Under the pieces are notes generated by a model. It made no database searches and was not told the origin of the DNA. It saw only the letters and a program-made list of their open reading frames with translations. Both the position numbers and the translations under genes were made by a program. Shown piece by piece: positions 16,408 through 26,859 of a stretch of DNA of 64,000 bases (the first letter of the stretch is position 1; every line of letters starts with the position of its first letter). Source of the stretch: CANLBN01 sp965230205 (GTDB lineage: Bacteria > Pseudomonadota > Gammaproteobacteria > Pseudomonadales > Cellvibrionaceae); assembly GCA_965230205.1 (NCBI GenBank), contig OZ245996.1, positions 4,315,979 through 4,379,978 on the forward strand, given 5' to 3'.

Positions 16408-16465
16408 TATTCGGTACTTTTTATTAAGTACTCTTTTATTAAGCACTCTCTTATTCCGTACTGTT
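16408..16465. repeat. four imperfect ~15-bp tandem repeats
   Basis: Units of the form TATTnnGTACTnTTT begin near 16408, 16422, 16437 and 16452. The last overlaps the final codons of the response-regulator gene ending at 16451. Period is 14-15 bp and units differ at 2-4 positions. No hairpin is implied. It may be slippage-derived spacer DNA. Confidence 0.55.
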
Positions 16466-17578
16466 TAATATCTCATAAAGTCCTTCTAATACAATGCCAA
16501 GATCTTTTTCAAGTTGTTGAGTCGACTCTCTTGAATTATCAAGTTGCTCTGTTGCCTTGTAAGCCAATGCCATCAAGGTGGCCTCTTGATCTTCATCCAA
16601 GCCTAAGCTGAACAACTTAGCCTCCAATTCCGTGATCATATTGGTCATAATTTCACGTACTTCATCATCATGCTGAATAATTTTTTCGTTAAAGGCCTTT
16701 AACTTATCTTCTGTGACAATAATAACGCGCCCTAATACACTACTGCGTTGACTGGCTAAATCTTTTTGGGCTTGTAATGCCATTAATCGACCATCACAGA
16801 TACTCACTAGTACAGCTAGGTGATCCTTGATACGGCCATAAAGGCTTTCATCATCTGTCGGCATATTTTTAATTAGTAATGTGATTTGGTCACTTTTAAC
16901 GATAGTGCGCACACCAATATTAATAATACGTTCGGAGCTCGTTTTCGCCTTATCAAGCACTTTGGCTTCTAGGGAATTCGGTTCACAATACGCGTAAGGC
17001 TTACTGGCACCAATAACATAAGCACAGGCATTTAGTCCAAATTCTTCCGCTGCTTCACAGACTTTTTCGCCCATTTCCTCAAGCGTTTTAATCTCTTGTG
17101 ATTGCTTAACGAAGTCAATTAACTGACCAATTTCACTACTATATGTCATTGCCTCTAAAGCAACATTCATGGAATCTTTTGCTTCTTGCTGGGCTTTAAC
17201 AATTTCTAAATGTGACTCCAGATGATAATTCACACGCTCTAGTAACTTTTCACCATCAATGGGTTTGGTAATGTAATCATCAGCGCCAGCTTCATAACCT
17301 TGAAGACGCTCTTCTGGCTTATATAAGGCCGATACAAAGATAATAGGCGTACTCGCTGTCGCTTCCTGTTTACGTAAATGCATGCAGGTTTCATAGCCAT
17401 TCAGCCCCAACATGTTCACATCCAGTAAAATAATATCAGGAACTGTTTCTTGTACTTTTTCGATGCAATCCTCTCCCGACACCGCTTCCATGATGGTATA
17501 ACTTTCTTCGAGGATCATTCGCTGCAACATACGATTATCTTCAGCATCGTCAACGATTAGCACTGTAGCACTGGACAT
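16451..17578 (-). CDS. response regulator with C-terminal GAF-like and helical region
   Basis: 375 residues. The N-terminal receiver (about 1-125) has Asp10-Asp11, phosphoacceptor Asp53 (IILLDVNMLGLNGYE) and Lys105-Pro. A long helix (about 125-170) leads to a central domain (about 165-270; AYVIGASKPYAYCEPN) that looks GAF/PAS-like. A helical C-terminus follows (AFNEKIIQHDDEVREIM). No DNA-binding or enzymatic output domain is seen. It follows the two hybrid kinases after a 267-bp gap on the same strand and is probably one of their targets. Confidence 0.78.
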   Translation of the reverse strand: MSSATVLIVDDAEDNRMLQRMILEESYTIMEAVSGEDCIEKVQETVPDIILLDVNMLGLNGYETCMHLRKQEATASTPIIFVSALYKPEERLQGYEAGADDYITKPIDGEKLLERVNYHLESHLEIVKAQQEAKDSMNVALEAMTYSSEIGQLIDFVKQSQEIKTLEEMGEKVCEAAEEFGLNACAYVIGASKPYAYCEPNSLEAKVLDKAKTSSERIINIGVRTIVKSDQITLLIKNMPTDDESLYGRIKDHLAVLVSICDGRLMALQAQKDLASQRSSVLGRVIIVTEDKLKAFNEKIIQHDDEVREIMTNMITELEAKLFSLGLDEDQEATLMALAYKATEQLDNSRESTQQLEKDLGIVLEGLYEILNSTE

Positions 17579-17845
17579 AAATCTACCTTTGTATAGTTTT
17601 TCTTACTTGTTCAAGGGGTGCGTGTTCAATCACAACATGATCGTACTAAAAATTTAATCTTTTAAATTCAATGACCTACAAATAAAAAAGGTACAATAGC
17701 CTTTGACTTAAAACGTATCTAAACCCTGTTAGATACTATTAACTATAGTCAATATTTCTACTTTCCGTACGATTAATCTCTTAGATTTCACACAATAAAA
17801 ACTCTGCTTATTCCTAAAGAGCCTATGGTCTAGATCTTCTACCAT

Positions 17846-20800
17846 CTAACCACGTTGCTCTATAGTACTTAGCAATTTGTCGTATTGCGGGATCACATTA
17901 GGCCAAAGCACCTTAACTTCGTCTAAATCGTCGCTTTTACCCGCCTGTTCAATTTTTTGCGCCAAATCGGCTAATTCAATACCACCTAGGTTACTGACTG
18001 AACCTTTCAGCTTATGCGCAAGCAAGCCAGCTTCTTCAGCTTTTTCTTCGTTAATGGCCTTTTCTAGTTCTTCTATTGTCTTCGGTGTATCTGTTTTAAA
18101 AAGATCAATTAACCTTGCCGCTATCTTTTCATTGTTCATAATACGGTTCATAAATCCGCTTTCATCCCATACATTTTCATCATCGCTCATCGCATCAATT
18201 TCCTCTTCTGTTTGCTCATCATTATCATCAGGGGCTGCTGCCGTTAAACGTAGCCATTCATCTAAAAGAGACCATAGCTTTTCGGGGTCAATTGGTTTAC
18301 TCAAATAATCACTCATGCCTGCAGCCAAGCATTTTTCTTTATCCCCTTTCATCGCATTAGCCGTCATTGCGATGATTGGAATTTGAGGATTAGGGGCCTT
18401 ACCAGCACGAATTGATCGAGTTGCTTCATAGCCATCCATTTCCGGCATTTGGCAATCCATTAAAATCAAGTCATAAGGAGCATCTGCGGGGGCATTATTC
18501 AAAGCCGCTATCGCTTCAATCCCATTACCTGCAATATCTGCATCCAACCCCAAGCCTTCAAGTATGCCCAAAGCAACCTCTTGGTTAATCACATTATCTT
18601 CAACTAACAGAAGGCGAATAGAGGATGATTCTGCAATTGTTTTATCTATTGTAGAAGTACTATTAGCAGGCCTGCCTTGTAATTTTTTAGATGAAGTAAG
18701 CGATGAAACTTGATCACTCACTAGCGATGACGATCCTGATTGATCTCCTAGTAAAGTATCCAGTGTGCGGAATAAGTCATTGATCGTTGCAGGTTTGGGA
18801 AACCAGGAAGAAAAACCAGCATTGACAAACCGCTTGGCATCTCCCTTTTGACCCAGTGATGTCATGACTGCCAACTTCATATCATTAAAACGACTGTCAT
18901 TACGAATCATTCTCGCTACTTCTTTAGCATCCATATCAGGCATTTTCATATTGATAAAAGCAGCTGCATAAGATTGATTACCCAGTACTTCTAATGCCTC
19001 ATGGCCGCTATAAACACCATTCGCTTCAGCCCCCCAACGACGCAATTGCTCCACTAAAACGGTATTATTGGCCTTATTTTGATCAACAACTAAGATGCGT
19101 TTATCTTGTACAACCGTTGTCGGCAGTAAATCTTTTGCCTCCTTGCTTTCCTCTAGATAAATATCAAAAGTGAATTGGCTACCATGACCAAGCTCACTAG
19201 AAACTTCAAGATCTCCTCCCATTAATTCGCATAACTGCTTAGCAATGGCCAAACCTAAACCTGTGCCACCGTATTTACGTGTTGTAGAAGCATCTACCTG
19301 AGAAAAAGAATCAAAGAGGGTTTCTATTTTTTCGGGAGGGATACCAATACCGGTATCATTGACTGAACAGATAAGGCGCAATTGTTGATTTTTACTATTA
19401 GCTAACTCTATCCGAATAATAACTTCGCCTTCTTCGGTAAACTTAATCGCATTACCTACTAAATTACTCAACACTTGGCGCAAACGTCCCGGATCACCCT
19501 GCACCATCGTTGTGTGTACATTTGTTAAGTCTAAAACAAGCTCTAAACCTTTTTCTTGTGCACGTTGTGCGATAGCTTCAGCAAAGTCCCCTAGCATTGC
19601 CGATAAGTTAAATGGGATAATTTCTAATTCCATTTTTCCCGCTTCAACTTTAGAAAAATCTAAAATATCGTTAATAAGGGTTAAAAGGGATTCTGCGCTG
19701 GATTTCGCCAATCCAACATAGTGGGCCTGTTGTTGGTTCAATTGGGTTCGTTTTATTAAACCCAGCATGCCTAAGACGCCATTCATCGGTGTGCGTATTT
19801 CATGGCTCATACTGGCTAAAAATTCTGACTTCAGCTGAGCAGATTCCTCTGCTTTAATTAGAGCTTGCTCACGCTCTAATGCCAATTGTTTTCGCGTCGT
19901 AATATCAACATTGGTGCCAATCATACGTACGTGTTTCTCATCGTCATCCTTAACAATTCGTCCATGGGCAGCGATCCAACGCTCTTGGCCGTTAGGCCAA
20001 ATGATTCTGAATTCTGTAACAAAATCCTCACCTGTTGATACTGACTCATTAATTAAAGCATCAGAAGTCGCTAAGTCATCAGGGTGAACGCGGGATGTCC
20101 ACGCATTATAATCTCCAGAAAAATCATTTACTTTGATATGATAAATATCGCACATGCGTTCATCCCAGAACAATTCTCCTGTAACAATATCATAATCCCA
20201 AACGCCAATACCTGGAGTTTCCAATGCAAAATCAAGCCTCGTACTTAATTCTTCAATTTCAGCTGTAGACTTTTTATTTAGTGTTAGATCTTCACAACAA
20301 ACGTAAAAACCTTCAACATTATTCTCCTTATCAATTTCTGGGGTATAAGTGATATTCACATAGCGCTTATCCGAGTCACCATAGGCAATTTCTGTCTCAA
20401 AGCTGACCGGATTACCGCCCATAACATGAGTAATATACGGTTCTAGCTCAGCAAAACCGTCCTCACCAACGACATCCTCAACACAAAGACCAATGAAATT
20501 ATTTAACGGTATGCCAGACCAACGCTCGTAACACTGGTTGGCGAATTTATAAGTGAGATTCTTATCGACATAAGCTAATAAGACAGGCGCTTTATTAGTA
20601 ATACCATCCATATAGTGACGAATTTTTTCCAACTCCAGCTCTTTTTCCCTTTTATGTTTAAACAGATTGTAAAAACTACGAGATAAGACGCCTACCTCAT
20701 CAACCGCTTTTACAGGAAGTAAATTAACAGCATCGCCAGCTTCGTAGGCAGATATAGCATCTGACATATCCACTAAAGGCTTTAACATTTTCCGTGTAAT

Positions 20801-21898
20801 ATAAAAAACAACAAATAATGCTAAAACAGCCAATACTATACCTATTAGAAATAATTGATGGCGTAAATTTTTAAGTTCCCCGACATATTTATCGTTATCG
20901 TAAATCAACAACAATCTCAAAGGTTTAGTTGCACCATGATGGCTTAAATTTAAAATAGAATAAAACCCGGGATGTATTATTTTATTAATTCTGGAAGGAG
21001 CGACATGGTAGCGATCTTCATTATTTTCGACAATTGATATCAACTCAGGGAAATCACTACCAATGGCATTCAAGCTTACTTCATCATCTAAAAAATATTT
21101 TTCATCGGGGTGAAATATGTAATTACCTTTATAATTCATTAAAAACAGTTTAATGCCTTCTACTTCAGAATGAATTAGCTCCTGTATAAACATATCAAAA
21201 TTGACTTCGATTACCATAACCAGGGTCACAGCATTAGTAAATTGACTCTTTAGAGGGATATAGGACCGTAATATCTTTTTATAGTAAGGTTTTCCACTTA
21301 TCCAGTAATTTTTTAATGAGACATCAGAAAAATGAACATTTCCCGGAGCATAGCGAACGGCTTCAACAATATCATTCTTGAAATCGATAGAAGACTTTTT
21401 TTGTGTTGAGAAATAATCAACTGATATATTATGATCTCTAAAAACGCCCATAACCTCACTAGTTTTTATTGAGAAAAACGAGATATTGGCATAGTAAGGG
21501 GTATTAATTAATTGATTTTTAAAAACAGCTTTTGAATTTAAAAAAGTCTCAATTTTAGAAGGGTAATTAGCCATTGTCTTAACATCTGAAGACTGGCTCA
21601 ATAACAACATATCACGCCTGATATTGGCATAAAAATGATGAAAACTTAGATTAATAAAATTCTCGGTATTCACCAAGTCATTGGACTCTTGATGTAGGAT
21701 AATCTTTTCAGACTGCTTATAAAACAAGACAATTAAAATAAAAATAATAGCTAATATTAGAACAAAGCTAATAATAGGTAATATTATTTTAAGCGGCCTT
21801 TTAACAGAGCCGACATCAAGCGTGTCTGATTCTGATGAAAATAAATCAATGGATTCATCTTCTTCGATTGGCGTTCGATACGTTGAGTTTGTATTCAT
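17846..21898 (-). CDS. hybrid histidine kinase (Cache-like sensor, HAMP, PAS, PAC, HK, two REC, HPt)
   Basis: About 1350 residues; I prefer the ATG at 21898, although TTG at 21913 and GTG at 21907 are in frame. Numbered from the TTG start, domains are TM1 (43-65), a large periplasmic sensor (80-345), TM2 (355-373), HAMP, PAS (430-545), PAS/PAC (553-672), HisKA with His704 in MSHEIRTPMNG, and HATPase with NAIKFTEEGE and GGTGLGLAI. Then come receiver 1 (938-1057), receiver 2 with Asp1153 (LILMDCQMPEMDGYE) and an HPt with His1300 (GLLAHKLKGS). Receiver 1 has Asn988 where the phosphoacceptor Asp should be (AFINMKMPDMD), so it cannot be phosphorylated normally. The gene overlaps or abuts its paralog upstream and is probably co-transcribed with it. 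Confidence 0.92.
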   Translation of the reverse strand: MNTNSTYRTPIEEDESIDLFSSESDTLDVGSVKRPLKIILPIISFVLILAIIFILIVLFYKQSEKIILHQESNDLVNTENFINLSFHHFYANIRRDMLLLSQSSDVKTMANYPSKIETFLNSKAVFKNQLINTPYYANISFFSIKTSEVMGVFRDHNISVDYFSTQKKSSIDFKNDIVEAVRYAPGNVHFSDVSLKNYWISGKPYYKKILRSYIPLKSQFTNAVTLVMVIEVNFDMFIQELIHSEVEGIKLFLMNYKGNYIFHPDEKYFLDDEVSLNAIGSDFPELISIVENNEDRYHVAPSRINKIIHPGFYSILNLSHHGATKPLRLLLIYDNDKYVGELKNLRHQLFLIGIVLAVLALFVVFYITRKMLKPLVDMSDAISAYEAGDAVNLLPVKAVDEVGVLSRSFYNLFKHKREKELELEKIRHYMDGITNKAPVLLAYVDKNLTYKFANQCYERWSGIPLNNFIGLCVEDVVGEDGFAELEPYITHVMGGNPVSFETEIAYGDSDKRYVNITYTPEIDKENNVEGFYVCCEDLTLNKKSTAEIEELSTRLDFALETPGIGVWDYDIVTGELFWDERMCDIYHIKVNDFSGDYNAWTSRVHPDDLATSDALINESVSTGEDFVTEFRIIWPNGQERWIAAHGRIVKDDDEKHVRMIGTNVDITTRKQLALEREQALIKAEESAQLKSEFLASMSHEIRTPMNGVLGMLGLIKRTQLNQQQAHYVGLAKSSAESLLTLINDILDFSKVEAGKMELEIIPFNLSAMLGDFAEAIAQRAQEKGLELVLDLTNVHTTMVQGDPGRLRQVLSNLVGNAIKFTEEGEVIIRIELANSKNQQLRLICSVNDTGIGIPPEKIETLFDSFSQVDASTTRKYGGTGLGLAIAKQLCELMGGDLEVSSELGHGSQFTFDIYLEESKEAKDLLPTTVVQDKRILVVDQNKANNTVLVEQLRRWGAEANGVYSGHEALEVLGNQSYAAAFINMKMPDMDAKEVARMIRNDSRFNDMKLAVMTSLGQKGDAKRFVNAGFSSWFPKPATINDLFRTLDTLLGDQSGSSSLVSDQVSSLTSSKKLQGRPANSTSTIDKTIAESSSIRLLLVEDNVINQEVALGILEGLGLDADIAGNGIEAIAALNNAPADAPYDLILMDCQMPEMDGYEATRSIRAGKAPNPQIPIIAMTANAMKGDKEKCLAAGMSDYLSKPIDPEKLWSLLDEWLRLTAAAPDDNDEQTEEEIDAMSDDENVWDESGFMNRIMNNEKIAARLIDLFKTDTPKTIEELEKAINEEKAEEAGLLAHKLKGSVSNLGGIELADLAQKIEQAGKSDDLDEVKVLWPNVIPQYDKLLSTIEQRG

Positions 21899-21909
21899 GG
21901 AATTCACAC

Positions 21910-24900
21910 TCAACGTCGATTATCAATATGATCTAATAATTTATTATACTGGGGCCTCACTTGAGGCCATAACTCTTTCACTTCCTCAAGCTTTTCTGAT
22001 TTTCCGGCTTGCTCTATACTTTTGGCTAAATCTGCAAGCTCAATACCGCCTAAATTAGCAACGGACCCCTTTAATTTATGGGCCAGCAAACCTGCTTCCT
22101 CAACTTTATTTTCATTGATCGCACTTTCTAACTCATCAATAGTTTTAGGCGTATCGGTTTTGAACAATCCAATTAATTTATTGGCAATGTTTTCATTGTT
22201 CATAATCCTTTTCATAAATCCATCTTCATCCCAAATAACTGACTGACTATTTTCCGATTCAACGGATTGTTCTTGCACCTTTGAATGGACTCTCCTGCGA
22301 GAATCTACCCATGTTTGTAAGCAATCTTTAAGTTTTTCTGGGTCAATAGGCTTGCTAATATAATCATCCATTCCTACAGCCAAGCACTTCTCTTTATCTC
22401 CTTTCATGGCATTGGCAGTCATGGCAATAATTGGGATATTAGGGTCAGGAACTTCTCCTTTGCGGATCGCTCTTGTGGCCTCGTAACCATCCATATTGGG
22501 CATTTGACAATCCATCAGCACAACGCAATAAGATCCATTATTAAGCGCTTCCAATGCTTCACAGCCATCATTAGCCACATCAACACTGTAGCCCAACATC
22601 TCCAATACACCCAGTGCCACTTCTTGATTAATTAGATTATCCTCAACGAGCAATAAATGGCTAACTGATTCTTCTACCACCACTTTATCTACTATTTCAT
22701 GAGTAGAAAAAGAACCTTTCGATTCATTGATAGGGATTACTTCATCTTCAGACTGTTCAGTATTGACTTCAGTAGTATTCTTAACTGATTCAGCATTAAA
22801 TATATCGAGCAGGTCATGAAGCGTCACCGGTTTTGGAATGAAAGAGGAAAAACCTAAATCAGAAAGCAATTTTTCATCTACACGCTGATTCAACTGCGTC
22901 ATCATCACCAATTGCATACCATCAAAATCATGATCAGCCCTGATCGCCTGAGCCAACTCCTCTTCGCCCTTTTGTGATATTTGCATATCAATAAATGCCA
23001 TTGTAAAGGGGCTTGATTTACTAGCGTTAATAAGCTCTAAACCTTGAGCAGCACTTTCAACATGAGTGGCCCCTACACCCCATTGATTTAATTGATCAAC
23101 AAGGACCTCTCCACTCACTTTATTATCATCAACCACTAGAACCTTATGATTACTGATATCAATTAAGGGGGTAAGGTCTGCTTCCTGTTCACTTTCGTCT
23201 AGCAAAATCGTAACTTTGAATTCACTACCTTGGCCAAAGTGGCTTGAAACACTGACACTACCTCCCATCAGCTCACATAACTGTTTAACGATTGCTAAAC
23301 CCAAACCTGTTCCACCATATTGGCGGGTGGTAGATGCGTCGACTTGAGAGAATGAATCAAATAATTTATCAAGTTTGCTATCTGGTATACCGATGCCAGT
23401 GTCAATAACGGAGCATTCAAAGGCCAAGCGATTGGACTCATGTGCTTGTAGCGATGCCCGAATAACAACATTACCCTTATCAGTAAATTTAATGGCATTA
23501 CCTACTAGATTAGTAATCACCTGTCGTATCCGCCCCGGATCGCCTTTTACAAAAGCAATATCGACATTAACAACATCCAGAACTAACTCTAAGCCTTTTT
23601 CTTGAGCACGCTGCCCCATAGATTCAGCAAGCTCCCCAAGCATTTCAGGTAAATGAAAATCAATAATATCGAATTCCATTTTACCTGCTTCTACTTTAGA
23701 GAAATCTAAAATATCATTAATCAAGAGTAACAATGATTCGGCACTGGATTTAGCTAGATTCGTATAACGGGCTTGCTGATGTGTTAAATTGGAGTTACCC
23801 AATAAACCCAGCATCCCCAGAACACCATTCATTGGCGTTCTAATTTCATGGCTCATACTAGCCAAGAATTCAGATTTTAGTTGAGCCGATTCTTCCGCTT
23901 TAAGTTTGGCATCCAGAAGGTATTGTTCGGCTTTGACATTGTCAGTCACATCGAGTTGGATGCCTAGGTAATGGGTTACCTTATCCTGGTGATCACGTAT
24001 CGGTGTCAACATTAACTGATTGAAGAATTCTGTACCGTCTTTGCGATAATTGAGCAACGTTTCTGATATTTGCTCTTTATTCTTTATCGCATCTCTAATG
24101 TTTTTAATAGAATTTGAATCAGTTTCCTTACCCTGTAAAAGCCGGCAATTCTTACCAATAACCTCATCAGTGCTGTATCCGGTCATCTCGGCGAATGCCT
24201 GATTAACGTATACCAACGGCATATCTTTCTCTAGAGCATCAGAGATGACGATGCCATTGCTCGCTTCTTCAATCGCTCTATTTTTAATATGTAGCTCTTG
24301 CTCAATTCTTCTGGCGGCAGTGACATCGACACCAACAAAAATAACACCTTCTAATTCACCGTATTCTGAATAATAAAGGCTTCTTGACCAATGGATAATA
24401 CAGTTTTTACTGTTTGTAGTGTTATCAGGTAACACCAGAGTATAAACGCTTTCGAAATCATCAATCTGTTTTTTTGCATCGATAAAATTATCTTTATATT
24501 CCGGAGGGATTATCTCACTAAAATTATCCTGTACCCCTACATCAATTTTATTCGACAGCCGCTCAAAAGCACGATTAGTTAATGTGGCATTTCCAGAGGT
24601 ATCAAATACAACCAAACATTCATTCAGTGAATTAAAGATACTTTGCACACTGCTTTTTAACATTCTTGCTTCTGACAAATCATCTGCCAGGGATCGAAAT
24701 TGCTTGCCTATATTGACTAGCTCATCAGGGTCATTATCATTAACCAAGTTAATACTGTCAGGTTTTTCTAGCGCCTTTATGAATCGATTTAAGGTATCAG
24801 AAATCACCCTAGAGGATAGGGTGATACTGACCGCTGTACATAATACAGCGACCCCTATCGCCACCATCATAAACACTAATAAAAAGTAAAATTTCTTTTG

Positions 24901-25635
24901 AGTAATACTTTTTGGCTCTGCCGAAATAACTTTATAGTTACCCGTCAATATAGATTCTGATAAGAACCAGTCAGAGTAAATTTTATGATTATATTTTGAA
25001 CGCAAGGGAAAGTTATCTTGATCCGAGCTATAAATAATATTATTACTATCATTTATAATAATTAGAGGATTAACAACATCCTTTAAAGAAATATTTTGAT
25101 GCATTTCAGAAAATGGGATTTTGGCAATAACGGCACCTTCAGGAGCATTAGAAAAACTGATAGGTGCAGCAACAAACAATCCATTCTCGTCAAAGTAGCG
25201 ATAATTCTTTCCATCTTCTAAGACATCATCTTCCCACATCAGATGTTGAAATATTTCTGTCTCAGGTAGCTTTCCATTATGGGTGACGACTTCACCAGAA
25301 AAATCTGTAATAGCAATATAGGCTTTATCGATACCTGCCAAGGCAAAAGAACGAATAAATAATGGTATATAATGTTCTCGCTCCTGAGGGTCAATTAAGC
25401 TATTAATGATTAATTCATTATTAGCAGCATTAACAATCTGTTGCTCCAAGCTGCCAAGAGTAGTTTCAAAATTTTTATTAAACTGATCAATAATTTTTTC
25501 ATGATCACTCTGCAATTGATCATCAACAATTTTTTTGGTCATGAAAAGTAATAATCCGCAGGATACCGAAAGGATTAAAACCAGTAGCGGGATGGTTTTT
25601 GAGGCAATAAAAAAGTTAATACTCTTGTTTTTCAT
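21910..25635 (-). CDS. hybrid histidine kinase with LOV blue-light domain
   Basis: 1241 residues. TM1 (14-33), periplasmic domain (40-245), TM2 (250-272), then a PAS (325-445) and a LOV domain (450-565). HisKA carries His596, HATPase has NAIKFTDKGN and GGTGLGLAI, receiver 1 keeps Asp883, receiver 2 has Asp1042, and the HPt has His1186. The LOV call rests on GKNCRLLQ with Cys497, plus Arg498, Gln501, Arg514, Asn529 (LLNYRKDG), Asn539 (FFNQL) and Gln560 (LGIQLDVT), the residues that contact FMN in known LOV photoreceptors. It should autophosphorylate and relay to HPt and downstream receivers. It lies between the LivK-type binding protein and the paralogous kinase, with which it shares the whole C-terminal half. 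Confidence 0.92.
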   Translation of the reverse strand: MKNKSINFFIASKTIPLLVLILSVSCGLLLFMTKKIVDDQLQSDHEKIIDQFNKNFETTLGSLEQQIVNAANNELIINSLIDPQEREHYIPLFIRSFALAGIDKAYIAITDFSGEVVTHNGKLPETEIFQHLMWEDDVLEDGKNYRYFDENGLFVAAPISFSNAPEGAVIAKIPFSEMHQNISLKDVVNPLIIINDSNNIIYSSDQDNFPLRSKYNHKIYSDWFLSESILTGNYKVISAEPKSITQKKFYFLLVFMMVAIGVAVLCTAVSITLSSRVISDTLNRFIKALEKPDSINLVNDNDPDELVNIGKQFRSLADDLSEARMLKSSVQSIFNSLNECLVVFDTSGNATLTNRAFERLSNKIDVGVQDNFSEIIPPEYKDNFIDAKKQIDDFESVYTLVLPDNTTNSKNCIIHWSRSLYYSEYGELEGVIFVGVDVTAARRIEQELHIKNRAIEEASNGIVISDALEKDMPLVYVNQAFAEMTGYSTDEVIGKNCRLLQGKETDSNSIKNIRDAIKNKEQISETLLNYRKDGTEFFNQLMLTPIRDHQDKVTHYLGIQLDVTDNVKAEQYLLDAKLKAEESAQLKSEFLASMSHEIRTPMNGVLGMLGLLGNSNLTHQQARYTNLAKSSAESLLLLINDILDFSKVEAGKMEFDIIDFHLPEMLGELAESMGQRAQEKGLELVLDVVNVDIAFVKGDPGRIRQVITNLVGNAIKFTDKGNVVIRASLQAHESNRLAFECSVIDTGIGIPDSKLDKLFDSFSQVDASTTRQYGGTGLGLAIVKQLCELMGGSVSVSSHFGQGSEFKVTILLDESEQEADLTPLIDISNHKVLVVDDNKVSGEVLVDQLNQWGVGATHVESAAQGLELINASKSSPFTMAFIDMQISQKGEEELAQAIRADHDFDGMQLVMMTQLNQRVDEKLLSDLGFSSFIPKPVTLHDLLDIFNAESVKNTTEVNTEQSEDEVIPINESKGSFSTHEIVDKVVVEESVSHLLLVEDNLINQEVALGVLEMLGYSVDVANDGCEALEALNNGSYCVVLMDCQMPNMDGYEATRAIRKGEVPDPNIPIIAMTANAMKGDKEKCLAVGMDDYISKPIDPEKLKDCLQTWVDSRRRVHSKVQEQSVESENSQSVIWDEDGFMKRIMNNENIANKLIGLFKTDTPKTIDELESAINENKVEEAGLLAHKLKGSVANLGGIELADLAKSIEQAGKSEKLEEVKELWPQVRPQYNKLLDHIDNRR

Positions 25636-25647
25636 TGCACCACATCA

Positions 25648-26829
25648 TTAATTAGTGACAGGAACTATATAGCCATCGTCATCATATTTGGCCATTACAT
25701 AATCGCTCAGAACTAATGCGTCATGTTTATTTTTAGTAAAAGGTGGACTAAATTTTTTCATTACACCGTTATACACATGTAAATTTTCAAGTGAATCTCT
25801 GACTTTAGCCCGATCAATTGTGTTTGCATCTTTAATTGCATGCGCCAATATATGTACTAAGTCATAAGCGTGCACGACACCAACTGGGGCAGGTACACTT
25901 CTCGCCGTTACCTCAGCATTATATTTTTTCTGATACGCCGTTAATAATGACTGCATTTTCTCTGGGTTACTGGGAGACAAAAAGGAATAGGTTTGTAAAA
26001 TGCTAATATCTAACTCTGCAATATTCTCAATACCGGCCATTTTGACAAAAGCACCGCCTGCGATCCCCCAATGAGAGATAATAGGTACTCGCTTCGCCTT
26101 TTTAACTTTCATCATTTCTTTGACTATAGCTGCTCCCTCTGGTGCATTTGATACTAATAAAATGGCTTCCGCACCAGCACCCAACAATTTCCCTATTTGT
26201 TTTTCCATCGACTTTTCCCGCCAATTAAACCATTCTGTACCAACGATGCTCACACTTAACTTGTTAGAAGCGGCTTCCATTGATTTTTTATTTGAACGTC
26301 CCCACCCTGTTTGTTCAAGCAGCAAACCCACTTTATTTAAATCCCTTTTTTTAGCATGATTAAGTAGAACATGCCCTGCATGTTCATCGCGCACCGATAA
26401 GCGAAACACATAATTGGGTTGATAACCATTATCAACAACGGGGGTGCCAGCTGCCCAAGGCCCTAAATAAATCATTTTATGTTCATGAATGGCTGGCAAT
26501 TCATGTAGTGCTACCGGGGTATGTACACCTCCTAACACGGCGACCACATTGTCTTTCTTCGCAAAGCGCTGAATGTTCTTTAAACCTCGAGCAGGGTTAC
26601 CTCGATGATCTCTGGACTCTAATAATAATTTCCGGCCTAGTACGCCGCCCGCCTGATTAATTTCATCTATTGCTATTTCGGCGCCTCGTTGTATTGCAAT
26701 TCCACCCTCAGCAGCGACCGCTGAAAGGTCTGCGTCTAGACCAATAATAATTGGCTCATCAGTAGAGAGGACTGAATGTGAAAAAACCAATAAAAAAACC
26801 AGAAGTAAATTTGATACATTCTTTTTCAT
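25648..26829 (-). CDS. orphan LivK/UrtA-type periplasmic binding protein (Peripla_BP_6)
   Basis: About 393 residues from the ATG at 26829 (MKKNVSNLLLVFLLVFS, a typical signal peptide, with GGA about 9-12 nt before it); an in-frame ATG at 26856 would add nine residues. Family features include IIIGLDADLSAVAAEGGIAIQRGAEIAIDEIN, here given with its key residues only as evidence of the type I fold, and GGVLGRKLLLESRDHRGNPA. These proteins bind branched-chain amino acids, amides, urea or similar ligands. No permease or ATPase gene is nearby. It sits 13 bp upstream of the LOV kinase gene and just downstream of a chemoreceptor gene, so it probably presents ligand to one of these sensors. Confidence 0.82.
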   Translation of the reverse strand: MKKNVSNLLLVFLLVFSHSVLSTDEPIIIGLDADLSAVAAEGGIAIQRGAEIAIDEINQAGGVLGRKLLLESRDHRGNPARGLKNIQRFAKKDNVVAVLGGVHTPVALHELPAIHEHKMIYLGPWAAGTPVVDNGYQPNYVFRLSVRDEHAGHVLLNHAKKRDLNKVGLLLEQTGWGRSNKKSMEAASNKLSVSIVGTEWFNWREKSMEKQIGKLLGAGAEAILLVSNAPEGAAIVKEMMKVKKAKRVPIISHWGIAGGAFVKMAGIENIAELDISILQTYSFLSPSNPEKMQSLLTAYQKKYNAEVTARSVPAPVGVVHAYDLVHILAHAIKDANTIDRAKVRDSLENLHVYNGVMKKFSPPFTKNKHDALVLSDYVMAKYDDDGYIVPVTN

Positions 26830-26859
26830 AACATTAATATCCGGCATGTAATTCATAAT

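Noticed and set aside
16408..16465. CRISPR-like repeat
   Set aside because: Units are 15 bp, imperfect and without spacers; this is a simple tandem repeat. No CRISPR array or cas gene was seen anywhere.
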